A DNA stretch of 64,000 nt from Kluyvera genomosp. 1 (GCF_001266615.1 NZ_LGHZ01000029.1:1-64000); one strand, 5' to 3'; counted from the stretch's first letter, positions 17,569-25,586 are shown. Program-made: numbers and translations. Notes: generated from the letters alone by a model not told the origin.

Positions 17569-17574
17569 TTCCGC

Positions 17575-18264
17575 TTACCCTTTAAGGTTTTTGGTAATGT
17601 AGTAATTTACTTGCGGGAATTGCTTTATATAGATTGCCGGAATTGTGGTGTGATGAGCATCGCCATTGACGATCTCCTGGTAAATGCCTCTTTTAGCTTC
17701 GTGGTTAATGATGACTATCACTTTTTTGGCTTTGATGATTTTCTTCAGACCCACGGTAATTCCTTCAGTGAGCGTCACCTTACCCGAGAAATATTTATGA
17801 CTGGCAACGTTGATAGTGACGTCATCCAGTTGGGTTTGTAGATAATCTTCATCGAAAGAAACGCCCGGCTCGTTTAAGCCAATATGCCCATTCATCCCCA
17901 CGCCCAGAATCACATAATCGAATTCTTCGCCGTTTAGCGCACTCTCGTAATGAGTAATGTTTTGTTCCGTGGAAGCATAAGGATCAAAATGGATTAATTT
18001 CACCGGTTGAGTGCACTTGCGCACAAAGTCGTGGTTAATCATGCTCAGGCAGCTGCCGTCGGACTCACTGGGGACATTGACCCACTCATCCAGCGCAAAG
18101 AAGGTGAGATGCTGGGCAACATGGGTTGCCGCCAGCGCATCATAGACCCACTGCGGCGTGCTCCCTGAAGGGATCAATACGCGGGAATGTGGCTCAAGTA
18201 ACGAGAGCTCGTTGACCACCTGCTCGGCCAGCGCGACATTGTTATTAAACGTTGTATATTTCAT
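17575..18264 (-). CDS. Glucosamine-6-phosphate deaminase (NagB)-like protein
   Basis: 229 residues from the ATG at 18264, which has GGGAAG upstream; an in-frame ATG at 18294 would lie inside the preceding gene. Family motifs: LIPSGSTPQWVYDAL (phosphate loop), FFALDEWVNV (catalytic Asp region) and GVGMNGHIGLNEPG (NagB signature with the catalytic His). It is slightly shorter and more diverged than NagB itself, like the paralogues found in PTS operons. It would convert an amino-sugar 6-phosphate to fructose 6-phosphate and ammonia, after the GH4 enzyme splits the disaccharide phosphate. The real aldose is inferred only. Confidence 0.88.
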   Translation of the reverse strand: MKYTTFNNNVALAEQVVNELSLLEPHSRVLIPSGSTPQWVYDALAATHVAQHLTFFALDEWVNVPSESDGSCLSMINHDFVRKCTQPVKLIHFDPYASTEQNITHYESALNGEEFDYVILGVGMNGHIGLNEPGVSFDEDYLQTQLDDVTINVASHKYFSGKVTLTEGITVGLKKIIKAKKVIVIINHEAKRGIYQEIVNGDAHHTTIPAIYIKQFPQVNYYITKNLKG

Positions 18265-18280
18265 CTGTATCTTCCCGTCA

Positions 18281-19603
18281 TTAAAGGGCTGCAATAGTTT
18301 TTGCGAATAAAGGCAGATACTTTTTATTGGCCAACAGCATTTCTTTCACCAATTCAACGCCAGCGTTATCGCTTGAACACAGTGGGTTGAAGATGAAACC
18401 GGCGATAAGTGCCTGATAATCGCCGGTTGCAGCGGCTTTCACGATTTGCGCTTCATAGTCTTTCATCATCGACACAATCCCTTTCGCAGGTGATGGGATT
18501 TCGCCGGTGCAAATTGGCATTGGGCCATTACGCGTCATCACGCAGTTCACTTCCACTACCGCGTCTGCCGGTAAATTGGTAATCGCGCCACCGTTGCGAA
18601 CGTTGACGGTTTGAATGCTCTTATCATCGAGATAAATTGCACGAATAACGTTCAGCGCCGCGGTGGAATAGAGTGCGCCGCCACGGGCTTCCAGCTCTTT
18701 AGGCTTATCCTGAAGGGAGATATCGCTATATTTCTTGAACAGCTCCGCTTCGATATTTTTAACGATTTCACCGCGGGAAAGCTCTGCGGCATCCTGTTCG
18801 GCCAGCATTTCAGTGGTCTTGAGGTAGTACTTTAAATAAGAAGAGGGAATCAAGTTGGTGGCGGCCAGCAGCTCTTTATTAAACTGCTCGTTGCTGACGT
18901 TTTTAAAACTCAGGGCATCAACATCTGCAGCGTTGATTAAATCGATGGTTTCACGCGTGCGATCGACGCCGTGATGCAAGATTTTAGTAATAAAGTTCAT
19001 GTGGTTGGAGCCCTTGAACTCTACGTATAAATCCTCGACCTTAGCGTTCAATAAACCGGCGACTTGATGAGTCATATTGATAGGGCCATTACACAGGCCA
19101 ATGACACGGTTGTTATTGCTGTACTTGAGCACCGCTTCCGTCACCATGGAAGCCGGATTGGTGAAGTTAATAAGCCAGGCGTTGGGGCAAATCTCTTTCA
19201 TTTCATTGGCGATTTCAATGATCACCGGAATGGTACGTAAGGCCTTGAACATCCCGCCTGCACCGTTGGTTTCCTGGCCGATAAAACCGTAGGATTTCGG
19301 CAGTTTTTCATCGATGATTCTGGCGTCAATACCGCCAACGCGCAGCTGCGTGACCACGAAGTCTGCATCCTGTAGCGCAGCCCCACGGTTAAGTGTTTGC
19401 GTCACTTCAATCGCTAAACCCGCTTTTGCCAGCATCCGTTGGGTGAGTTGAAAGATGATATCCATCTTCGTTTTGCCCATCTCTACGTCGACAAACGCAA
19501 TATGGGAAACGGGTAACTGATGGTGATTTTTAATCACCCCTTCAATCAGTTCTGGCGTGTAGCTGCTTCCTGCACCAATCACAACGAGTTTAACGTTTTT
19601 CAT
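18281..19603 (-). CDS. GH4 family 6-phospho-glycosidase (ChbF/LicH-like)
   Basis: 440 residues, the usual length for glycoside hydrolase family 4. The NAD-binding loop is GAGSSYTPELIEG (residues 10-22); NFTNP (about 147-151) and LCNGP (Cys171) bind substrate and Mn2+, and TRNGPMP occurs near residue 365. These enzymes cleave 6-phospho-glycosides by a redox mechanism needing NAD+ and Mn2+. It follows the RpiR regulator with a 4-base ATGA overlap and precedes the NagB-like gene, so a phospho-disaccharide imported by the EIIC is hydrolysed here. GH4 covers both alpha and beta bonds, so the linkage cannot be fixed; similarity is closest to beta-glucosidase members. Confidence 0.92.
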   Translation of the reverse strand: MKNVKLVVIGAGSSYTPELIEGVIKNHHQLPVSHIAFVDVEMGKTKMDIIFQLTQRMLAKAGLAIEVTQTLNRGAALQDADFVVTQLRVGGIDARIIDEKLPKSYGFIGQETNGAGGMFKALRTIPVIIEIANEMKEICPNAWLINFTNPASMVTEAVLKYSNNNRVIGLCNGPINMTHQVAGLLNAKVEDLYVEFKGSNHMNFITKILHHGVDRTRETIDLINAADVDALSFKNVSNEQFNKELLAATNLIPSSYLKYYLKTTEMLAEQDAAELSRGEIVKNIEAELFKKYSDISLQDKPKELEARGGALYSTAALNVIRAIYLDDKSIQTVNVRNGGAITNLPADAVVEVNCVMTRNGPMPICTGEIPSPAKGIVSMMKDYEAQIVKAAATGDYQALIAGFIFNPLCSSDNAGVELVKEMLLANKKYLPLFAKTIAAL

Positions 19604-20355
19604 GAGTCTTCTACCTTTGAATTAAATTTTAGCGATACTTTTCTGACATTGGATAAATGGAAAAGCATGATGTCGATGATGGCTATTTGTATTGGATAAC
19701 TAATATTTTCGAATGCGGTGTTTTTAATAATGGCATTTTTATAAATCAACGCGGCATCGGCTTTAAGTGCCAGCGTCGAGTTGGCTCGACTGGTGATGGC
19801 GGCTACTTTGATACCGTTTTTTCTGGCATTAAAAATAATCTCTTCCAGCATTTCTGACTCACCGCTATTGGAGACGATAAGCATACAGTCATTGGCCGTC
19901 AGAAATCGGCTGCGGACATTACAGTTGGTATAATCGGTTTCATTGAGAATATTGAAACCCAGCACCATCAGGTTATAGCTGACATAGTTCGCCACGCTAT
20001 CTGAGGTGCCGTATCCCCAGGTGATAATCGTGCTGCAACCGGATAAAAAATCACAAAAGGCTTTCACTTTGCTTTCTGATACCTTGGTTAAGGCATCCTG
20101 CATTTCCTGGAGATATTCATTAACAAACGAATTGTGATGCTGTAAGTTTTTCGACATTGAAAATACATCACGAACGTCAACTTTAAACTCCTGAAAATTA
20201 CTAAAACCTAATTTTTTTACCAGCTTAGAAATAGACGGTGCGGTGGTATAAACACGTTCAGCCAACTCATGGATTTTCATTTTATAAACGTCAGCAGGAT
20301 TCTCCTGGCAAAATTTATAAATCCGTAGCTCATTGCTGGTTAAATCTTTACGCAT
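19600..20355 (-). CDS. RpiR-family regulator (HTH plus SIS domain)
   Basis: 251 residues from the ATG at 20355 (AAGGTG ribosome site; the GTG three codons earlier is part of it). N-terminal RpiR helix-turn-helix (MKIHELAERVYTTAPSISKL, about 30-50) and C-terminal SIS sugar-phosphate-binding domain (about 100-240, IITWGYGTSDSVANYVSYNL and MLIVSNSGESEMLEE). It overlaps the GH4 gene by four bases, so it heads and most likely controls the operon according to the phospho-sugar level. A perfect inverted repeat just upstream may be its operator. Confidence 0.9.
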   Translation of the reverse strand: MRKDLTSNELRIYKFCQENPADVYKMKIHELAERVYTTAPSISKLVKKLGFSNFQEFKVDVRDVFSMSKNLQHHNSFVNEYLQEMQDALTKVSESKVKAFCDFLSGCSTIITWGYGTSDSVANYVSYNLMVLGFNILNETDYTNCNVRSRFLTANDCMLIVSNSGESEMLEEIIFNARKNGIKVAAITSRANSTLALKADAALIYKNAIIKNTAFENISYPIQIAIIDIMLFHLSNVRKVSLKFNSKVEDS

Positions 20356-20372
20356 GGAGTGCACCTTTTAAT

Positions 20373-20392
20373 ATGCGGCGTCGGCGCCGCAT
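20373..20392. promoter_or_regulatory. Inverted repeat upstream of the RpiR gene, candidate operator
   Basis: ATGCGGCG-TCGG-CGCCGCAT is a perfect 8-bp inverted repeat about 17 bases upstream of the rpiR-type start. It could be an operator for autoregulation or a 5' leader hairpin. No second copy was noticed nearby. Confidence 0.4.
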
Positions 20393-20573
20393 TGGCTCTC
20401 GAAAAGGATCTTAACAAGGTCATACTGGAAATAGGTTTTATGATTTAGAAATTAATTTCCGTGATCTGGGTTATGAATTTCCAGTAGGGGACTTTCCCTG
20501 CCGGAGATTTGTGCCAAGGGGGAACGTTCAGGAGCGGTGATCACGCGAGCCCGAAAAATTTTTATCCTCGACC

Positions 20574-20599
20574 GAAACCTTCAGGCGTTAGCGTGCGAA
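20574..20599 (+). promoter_or_regulatory. Candidate ECF sigma promoter (GAAACC-N16-CGAA)
   Basis: GAAACC at 20574-20579, a 16-base spacer and CGAA at 20596-20599, 42 bases before the peroxiredoxin ATG. This matches in form the GTAACC-N16-CGAA promoters described for the NrsF-controlled SigF of Caulobacter (one mismatch). Since an ECF factor and an NrsF-type anti-sigma are encoded by the same operon, this is the likely autoregulated promoter. Confidence 0.6.
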
Positions 20600-20641
20600 C
20601 TATTATGTAGACAGCATTTTTATCCCCTGATGGAGTCGACC

Positions 20642-21193
20642 ATGAAACGTTTGCAAACCTTGTCAGCCGCCGCCGTACTCAGTTTTTCTCTCTTCGCCAT
20701 GAATGCGAATGCCGCTCTTGAGCCCGGCGCAAAAGCGCCTGACTTCAGCCTGCAAGGCGCACTTGGCGGTAAGCCGCTGACTTTCTCCCTGCAGCAGGCT
20801 TTGCAGAAAGGGCCGGTGGTGCTCTATTTCTTCCCGGCAGCCTTTACCAAAGGCTGTACCCTGGAGGCGCACGCCTTTGCTGAAGCCACTGATGATTTCA
20901 AAAAACTCGGTGCAACCGTGGTGGGTGTGACCGCCGGGAACGTCGACCAGGTGGATGAGTTTTCGAAACTGGAGTGCCGGGATAAATTTGCCGTCGCGGC
21001 AGACCCAGGCGCGAAAGTGGCGGCAGAGTACCAAACGACGATGCAGATGAATGGCAAAACGCTGTCGGATCGCACCTCATTTGTTATCGCCCCGGATGGC
21101 AAAATCCTAATGAGTTATACGGACCGTAACCCTGATGAACACATTCAGAAAGCGATGGATGCGGTGAAGCTGTACGCGAAATCGCACTCGTAA
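20642..21193 (+). CDS. Exported peroxiredoxin (AhpC/TSA, Bcp-like)
   Basis: 183 residues from the ATG at 20642, with GGAG six bases upstream. Signal peptide MKRLQTLSAAAVLSFSLFAM...NANA, cleavage near residue 24. The peroxiredoxin domain has FPAAFTKGCTLEAHAF with peroxidatic Cys72 (the usual PxxxTxxC region modified to FTKGC), and a second cysteine Cys112 in KLECRDKF that may resolve the disulphide. It reduces peroxides in the periplasm, and must be re-reduced there; the DsbD-like protein encoded 20 bases downstream is the obvious donor. It is the first gene of a four-gene operon ending in an ECF sigma/anti-sigma pair. Confidence 0.9.
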   Translation: MKRLQTLSAAAVLSFSLFAMNANAALEPGAKAPDFSLQGALGGKPLTFSLQQALQKGPVVLYFFPAAFTKGCTLEAHAFAEATDDFKKLGATVVGVTAGNVDQVDEFSKLECRDKFAVAADPGAKVAAEYQTTMQMNGKTLSDRTSFVIAPDGKILMSYTDRNPDEHIQKAMDAVKLYAKSHS

Positions 21194-21213
21194 TTTAGCT
21201 CGTGGGGTTCGCT

Positions 21214-22446
21214 ATGTTAACTGCCATTCTGGCCGCCTTTGTGGGCGGCATTATACTCAACCTGATGCCCTGCGTGTTCCCGGTTATTTCGCTTAAGGCG
21301 CTGGGTATTCTGCGCCATGAGGGTGATGTAAAAAGCGCGCGCACTGAAGGATTAGGCTTCTTGCTGGGTGTGATTTTTACCATGCTGGTGCTGGCTGGTA
21401 TTTTGCTGGCGCTGCGCGCCGGGGGGACCGCCGTTGGCTGGGGATTTCAGCTTCAATCTCCGATGGTGATTGCCGTTCTGGCGTTGATCGTGCTTGGCGC
21501 GGCGCTAAACCTGCTGGGGGTGTTTGAAGTGGGATTATCGCTGCAGCGGGCCGGGGAGATCTCGGTGGGACGCGGAGCATTTGTGCGTTCAGCCCTCACC
21601 GGTGCGCTGGCGATTGTCGTGGCGACCCCCTGTTCGGCACCGTTTATGGCGGGTGCGGTAGGGTATGCGTTAGTACAGCCTCCACTGGTATCGCTGGTCA
21701 TTTTCCTGGCGCTAGCGATAGGGTTTGCCGCGCCCTTTACGCTGATCTCGTTGTTCCCTGCTATCGCCAAACGCTTACCAAGACCGGGGGCATGGATGGA
21801 TATCCTCAAACGTGGTCTGGCGTTCCCGATGCTGGGAGCGTTTGCCTGGCTGGTGTGGGTGCTGACGCAGCAGGCAGGGACAACGGCGCTGTTAGCGATA
21901 CTCATTTGTGCTGTGGTGGTGAGCTTTGCTGCATGGCTGTACGGGATGGCCCAGCGCAGACGCTATATTGGTCAATCCTACAAAGCGCTGCTAGCGGTGA
22001 CGGTGGTGCTGTTTATCGCCGCGGTGAGTCCACTGCCCGGCGTGATGCACGTTCAGCCGTCGCAGCCTGAACGACAGCGCGTTGAAAATATCACCCAGGT
22101 GAAGTGGTCACCGCAGACGGTGGCGGAGATGCGCGGCCATGGCAAAGCTATCTTTGTCGATTTTACCGCTTCCTGGTGCATTACCTGTCAGGTGAACGAG
22201 CGGACGTCACTCTCCACCGCGGCGGTGAAACAGGCGTTGGCGAGCACCGGCACGGTCTATATGGTGGCGGACTCCACCAAATTTAATGCCGATATTGATG
22301 ACGCGATGACCGCGTTCGGGCAGGGTGGTTTGCCGCTCTACGTGGTCTATCCTGCAGACGGTAGCGCGCCGAAAGTGCTGCCGCAGGTGCTGACCCCGGC
22401 AATTGTGGTCGACGCCCTGAATCAGGCATCGGGTAAAAAAGTATGA
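21214..22446 (+). CDS. DsbD/ScsB-like membrane thiol-reductant carrier with C-terminal thioredoxin domain
   Basis: 410 residues from the ATG at 21214. The N-terminal periplasmic domain of classical DsbD is missing: the protein starts directly with the eight-helix transporter part, with its redox cysteines in NLMPCVFPV (Cys20) and ATPCSAPFM (Cys140). The C-terminal thioredoxin-like domain carries the active site WCITC. It would pass electrons from cytoplasmic thioredoxin to a periplasmic partner, most simply the peroxiredoxin encoded just upstream. A canonical dsbD is also present in this window at 27.9 kb, so this is a specialised paralogue. Confidence 0.9.
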   Translation: MLTAILAAFVGGIILNLMPCVFPVISLKALGILRHEGDVKSARTEGLGFLLGVIFTMLVLAGILLALRAGGTAVGWGFQLQSPMVIAVLALIVLGAALNLLGVFEVGLSLQRAGEISVGRGAFVRSALTGALAIVVATPCSAPFMAGAVGYALVQPPLVSLVIFLALAIGFAAPFTLISLFPAIAKRLPRPGAWMDILKRGLAFPMLGAFAWLVWVLTQQAGTTALLAILICAVVVSFAAWLYGMAQRRRYIGQSYKALLAVTVVLFIAAVSPLPGVMHVQPSQPERQRVENITQVKWSPQTVAEMRGHGKAIFVDFTASWCITCQVNERTSLSTAAVKQALASTGTVYMVADSTKFNADIDDAMTAFGQGGLPLYVVYPADGSAPKVLPQVLTPAIVVDALNQASGKKV

Positions 22447-22466
22447 GGTAACGGGCATGGCGGAAT

Positions 22467-23021
22467 ATGGATAACGGCTTAGCGCCGCGTGGAGCATGGC
22501 CCTCGCTGATGGCAAGCGCACAGGCGGGCGACAGCGATGCCTATACCCAACTGCTGCGGGCCATTGTGCCGGTAATTCGGGCGATGGTCCGCAAGCAGAT
22601 TGCCGACAGCGTGCTGGTTGATGACGTTATCCAGGATGTCCTGCTGGCTGTTCACCGGGTACGCCATACCTACGATCCCGCCTGCCCGTTTCTACCGTGG
22701 TTGATGGCCATTACTCAGGCCCGTACCGTTGATGCATTACGCAAGCGTGGCCGTCACTGGCTGCGTGAAGCCGATGAGGAGCAGGCCGTTGAGCCTGCCG
22801 CCGAACACAGCCCGGACCATGATGAACAAGAAGAGCTGGCGTTAATACTTGACCAGCTCCCTTCACGCCAGCGTCAGATTGTGGAGCATATCCACCTGCA
22901 GGAGATGAGCCTTGCCGAGGCTGCTGCCCGCAATAATTTAAGCATTTCGGCAGTGAAATCGCTTTTACACAGAGCACTAACCAACCTTCGCCGGATGGGA
23001 GCCAACCATGACCGATCATGA
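22467..23021 (+). CDS. ECF RNA polymerase sigma factor
   Basis: 184 residues with sigma region 2 (about 12-85, DVIQDVLLAVHRVRHTYDP and FLPWLMAITQARTVDALRK) and region 4 (about 125-178, LPSRQRQIVEHIHLQEMSLA then the helix-turn-helix ISAVKSLLHRALTNLR); no region 3, as usual for ECF factors. It follows the DsbD-like gene by 20 bases and its last 14 bases overlap the anti-sigma gene, so the two are translationally coupled. Likely targets are this operon (see the candidate promoter) and perhaps other redox or metal stress genes. Confidence 0.92.
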   Translation: MDNGLAPRGAWPSLMASAQAGDSDAYTQLLRAIVPVIRAMVRKQIADSVLVDDVIQDVLLAVHRVRHTYDPACPFLPWLMAITQARTVDALRKRGRHWLREADEEQAVEPAAEHSPDHDEQEELALILDQLPSRQRQIVEHIHLQEMSLAEAAARNNLSISAVKSLLHRALTNLRRMGANHDRS

Positions 23022-23637
23022 ACTTTTGATAGCACAGCTAAGCCGGGACGCCGGGCCGATACGCCGGCCCTGGGCAAGTCATTGGCGGGTCGTCGCCTGG
23101 CTGCTGATGGCGCTGCCGTGCGGTTGGTTAAGCAGCCTGGTGTTTCATCGTGTGGCGACGGACTGGACGCAATCCGGCGCGCTGCTGGCCGCGCTGCAAT
23201 TGGTCGTGGCTTTTGTGATGGGAACACTGGCAATCCGCAATGCTTTTTTGCTGAGCATTGCCGGGCGAAAACCTCTTGGCTGGCGGTGGTTCGTACCGCT
23301 GGTGTCGCTCTGGCTGGGCGGCGTTATCTTCAGCCTCGGGACCACACACGCGCCGGAAAGCCATCCCGATGAGGTAAACTGCTACGCGTTTATGATGGCG
23401 GTGAGTGCGCCAATGATGGCCATTATGATTGGCTACCTTCGGCGCACTCGGGCTCTGTATCCACTGCGCACGCTGGCGGTCTCGGGAGCAGGAATTGCCT
23501 GTATGGCGTTGACGCTGCTGTCGTTTTGCCATCCGGTAGAAGTGCATCCTATGGATTTCCTGTTGCACATGGCGGCAGGCGTGACGATTGTACTGGTGAT
23601 GATGGCGGCCGGGTGGCGGTGGGTGAGGATTGGGTGA
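23008..23637 (+). CDS. NrsF-family (DUF1109) membrane anti-sigma factor
   Basis: 209 residues with six hydrophobic segments and a short N-terminal cytoplasmic part (MTDHELLIAQLSRDAGPIRR) that would hold the sigma factor, as in NrsF/DUF1109 proteins. Two cysteines, Cys125 (DEVNCYAF) and Cys174 (SFCHPVEVHP), lie near predicted periplasmic ends of helices with about the same spacing as the two sensing cysteines reported for Caulobacter NrsF. Oxidation or metal binding at these could release the sigma factor. It ends convergent with the DUF523 gene. Confidence 0.88.
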   Translation: MTDHELLIAQLSRDAGPIRRPWASHWRVVAWLLMALPCGWLSSLVFHRVATDWTQSGALLAALQLVVAFVMGTLAIRNAFLLSIAGRKPLGWRWFVPLVSLWLGGVIFSLGTTHAPESHPDEVNCYAFMMAVSAPMMAIMIGYLRRTRALYPLRTLAVSGAGIACMALTLLSFCHPVEVHPMDFLLHMAAGVTIVLVMMAAGWRWVRIG

Positions 23638-23685
23638 TGGACATCTGGTTGCAAGCAACCCGCCCCGACTGCGGAGCGGTACGGT

Positions 23686-24189
23686 CTATCTCCCTTCGGT
23701 CTCATCAAGCCGCTGTTTTAACGTATCTAACTGATATTCGCTGAACACCTCAATCCCGTGCTGGCGCAACAGCGCTGCTGCTAACCCTTGGCCCGGCACT
23801 TTCGCGCCGCTAAACGAACCGTCGTATACGTGCTGGCTACCGCAGGTGGGGCTACCGTCGGTCATAATCGCAAACCGGCAGCCCTGATTCAGCGCGGTTT
23901 CTAACGCTAGCCAGGCCGCCAGTACGTAAGGCTGCGTGATATCGCGCCCGTCGCTTTCCACTACCTGCGCCCGCCCGCTTAATACATCGATACCTTGACC
24001 GCTAACCATCTCCGCCGACAACCGCGGCGTTTCAAGCCCTGCCGCCAGCTCCGGACAATGGGTGACCAGACGACCTTCATTTTGCCATTGCCGCAATAAC
24101 GCTGAATCACAGGATTTGTGGGTACAGTTGTAGCGTACGTGATGCCCAGCCAGGCAAGCACTAAGGAGGATCTTTTCTTTGACGGCCAT
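23686..24189 (-). CDS. DUF523 protein
   Basis: 167 residues. The family core is visible: LLSACLAGHHVRYNC near the N-terminus, CPELAAGLETPR, and MTDGSPTCGSQHVYDGSFSG around residue 115. These conserved cysteines suggest metal or Fe-S binding, but the biochemical role of DUF523 is not known to me. Cytoplasmic, single gene, convergent with the anti-sigma gene. Start ATG at 24189 behind an AAGGAGGA site. Confidence 0.88.
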   Translation of the reverse strand: MAVKEKILLSACLAGHHVRYNCTHKSCDSALLRQWQNEGRLVTHCPELAAGLETPRLSAEMVSGQGIDVLSGRAQVVESDGRDITQPYVLAAWLALETALNQGCRFAIMTDGSPTCGSQHVYDGSFSGAKVPGQGLAAALLRQHGIEVFSEYQLDTLKQRLDETEGR

Positions 24190-24428
24190 GGAGAACCTTG
24201 AGGATGCGTGGCACGGCGGTTGTCGCGATGCCTGCGGCTACAGGGTAGCAGATTAAAGGTGCGGTGTGTTTGGCGATCGAAAACGGGCTGAATTCCGAAA
24301 ACACGCTGTAGAAACACCTGGTTATGCGAAGTTACAGTTGGAATAAGGGAGTGCTGCTACTTTTGATGCGGTTATTTACCTCCCCTGAGAAAGGAACTAA
24401 GTAGATGAGTAAGAAAGGAACTCGGCAG

Positions 24429-24653
24429 ATGAAAACGATGGTAACAGGCGTGATTTTGGCGGCTACGGCGCTGGTGTCTTTCCAAACCATGGCGCTGCCG
24501 AATCGTGCGCAGATGCGTCAGAACTTTGAGACAAAAATGGTGCAGCCTTGCCAGGGCAAAAAAGCCGGTGATGAAGTGACTATCACCACCCGCAGTGGCG
24601 ATAAGATGCAGGCGGTCTGCACGCTGACAGCGATCCCAAAATCGCCATCCTGA
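24429..24653 (+). CDS. Small exported protein with one Cys pair, unknown function
   Basis: 74 residues from the ATG at 24429: MKTMVTGVILAATALVSFQT then MALPNR, a clear signal peptide. Mature part about 50 residues with two cysteines (QPCQGKKAG and AVCTLTA) that may form a disulphide; resembles small periplasmic enterobacterial proteins annotated hypothetical. An alternative ATG at 24405 lies in a duplicated copy of the ribosome-site region: AGAAAGGAACT followed by AGATGA occurs twice in tandem, 24 bases apart. A terminator follows directly. Confidence 0.7.
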   Translation: MKTMVTGVILAATALVSFQTMALPNRAQMRQNFETKMVQPCQGKKAGDEVTITTRSGDKMQAVCTLTAIPKSPS

Positions 24654-24679
24654 GTGTTTTTTAATGCATAAATTGTTTA

Positions 24680-24707
24680 GCCCGTCGGGGAACCGGCGGG
24701 CTTTTTT
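24680..24707 (+). terminator. Rho-independent terminator
   Basis: GCCCGTCGG-GGAA-CCGGCGGGC followed by six T, 27 bases after the stop of the small exported protein gene. Confidence 0.9.
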
Positions 24708-24792
24708 ATTGTGATTATCTGCGCGGTAGGTTGCCAGTAAGGGGCTTAGTTGACGGGCTTGAGTATAGGCCTGATAGGGGCGGAGCGATAAA

Positions 24793-24820
24793 CAAAAACG
24801 CGGCAGGGGGAATCTGCCGC
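24793..24820 (-). terminator. Rho-independent terminator of the Lys/Ala-rich protein gene
   Basis: On the minus strand GCGGCAG-ATTCCCC-CTGCCGC is followed by GTTTTTG, 13 bases after the stop codon at 24834. Confidence 0.8.
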
Positions 24821-24833
24821 GGAGTAGGCGATT

Positions 24834-25073
24834 TTATTTCTTCACTGCGTTTTTAGCTTTGGCTTTCGCGTCATCACAGGCGCTCTGGTTTTTTTCGCAG
24901 GCGTCTTTGGCTGCCTGGGCTTCTTTTTTGGCATCTGATTTTGCCTGGGAGCACTGGGTCGGGTTGTTTTGACAGGCCGATTTGGCTTTTGCTACTGCCT
25001 GGCCATTGGCGGCATTTGCCGATCCCCATACCAGTAATAGGCATGCGCCGAGCATCATTGCTATTTTTTTCAT
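24834..25073 (-). CDS. Small exported Lys/Ala-rich protein with two C-x6-C repeats
   Basis: 79 residues from the ATG at 25073 (an in-frame ATG at 25091 is possible). Signal peptide MKKIAMMLGACLLLVWGSAN-A, cleavage near residue 20-22. The mature 58 residues contain two copies of A-C-x6-C-x2-A-K-x-x-A-K: Cys34/Cys41 and Cys59/Cys66, exactly 25 residues apart. The rest is Lys/Ala/Asp/Gln and should be helical, so two disulphide-pinned helices are likely. I know no function; periplasmic metal binding or a structural role are guesses. Confidence 0.75.
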   Translation of the reverse strand: MKKIAMMLGACLLLVWGSANAANGQAVAKAKSACQNNPTQCSQAKSDAKKEAQAAKDACEKNQSACDDAKAKAKNAVKK

Positions 25074-25389
25074 CGTAATCTTCTTTCCCATAATTGAATC
25101 GTTATGTTTACAGCGGCTACAAAGGCGAGCACGTCCTTGCGTGGGCAATAATACGTGAGGCGGAGTGGGGTTTATCGGGCTAACTGGTTTCAATTGGTAA
25201 CTAATGTGATTCTATATTTTTCACACGTTACTTTTTCATTGAAATGCAGGTTATCTTAATGATGTACAAGGTATTTTATAGCTGAAGATTATCTGAAGAT
25301 GAAATAGTGGTTATAAGCAATGTTCGGAATGGGAGAGGCGCGATAAGTTATTGATCGCAGTTTGATGAAGAGTTCGTATACCAGAAAGC

Positions 25390-25415
25390 AAAAAAACCGC
25401 CATAGGCGGGTTTTT
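25390..25415 (-). terminator. Terminator, distal copy
   Basis: On the minus strand ACCCGCC-TAT-GGCGGT followed by seven T; the second copy of the terminator in the tRNA-Phe repeat unit, 163 bases away from the first. Confidence 0.85.
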
Positions 25416-25552
25416 CTAAATAGTGGTGCCCGGACTTGGACTAACGCCGTAGGCGTTGAACAACGCGCTTGTCGCGTTGGCCCCGAAGGGGTGAGCCGCT
25501 GCGCGGTGAATAATCGAACGAAGTTCGATGAAGAGTCCAGATGCCAGAAAGC

Positions 25553-25576
25553 AAAAACCCAGCCATAGGCTGGGTT
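25553..25576 (-). terminator. Terminator of tRNA-Phe, proximal copy
   Basis: On the minus strand AACCCAGCC-TAT-GGCTGGG followed by TTTTT, ten bases after the tRNA CCA end. Confidence 0.9.
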
Positions 25577-25586
25577 CTTTAAATAG

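Larger units (their letters stand above)
25335..25586 (-). repeat. Decayed tandem repeat of the tRNA-Phe 3' flank with mini-hairpin array (rtT-like)
   Basis: Downstream of tRNA-Phe (minus strand) the tRNA 3' end plus terminator region recurs with a period of 163 bases: GTGGTGCCCGGACT, the adjoining terminator, CCAGAAAGC and GATGAAGAGT occur at 25423-25436/25587-25600 and 25364/25527. Between the copies are five perfect small hairpins: 25443-25457, 25461-25479, 25481-25491, 25496-25506 and 25513-25529, mostly with 3-base loops (GTA, GAA, TGC). This is the design of rtT-type repeats found behind tRNA operons. Confidence 0.75.

Noticed and set aside
25362..25568. Open reading frame of 68 residues downstream of tRNA-Phe
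   Set aside because: It only translates the terminators and mini-hairpin array of the tRNA repeat; no ribosome site and no protein-like composition.
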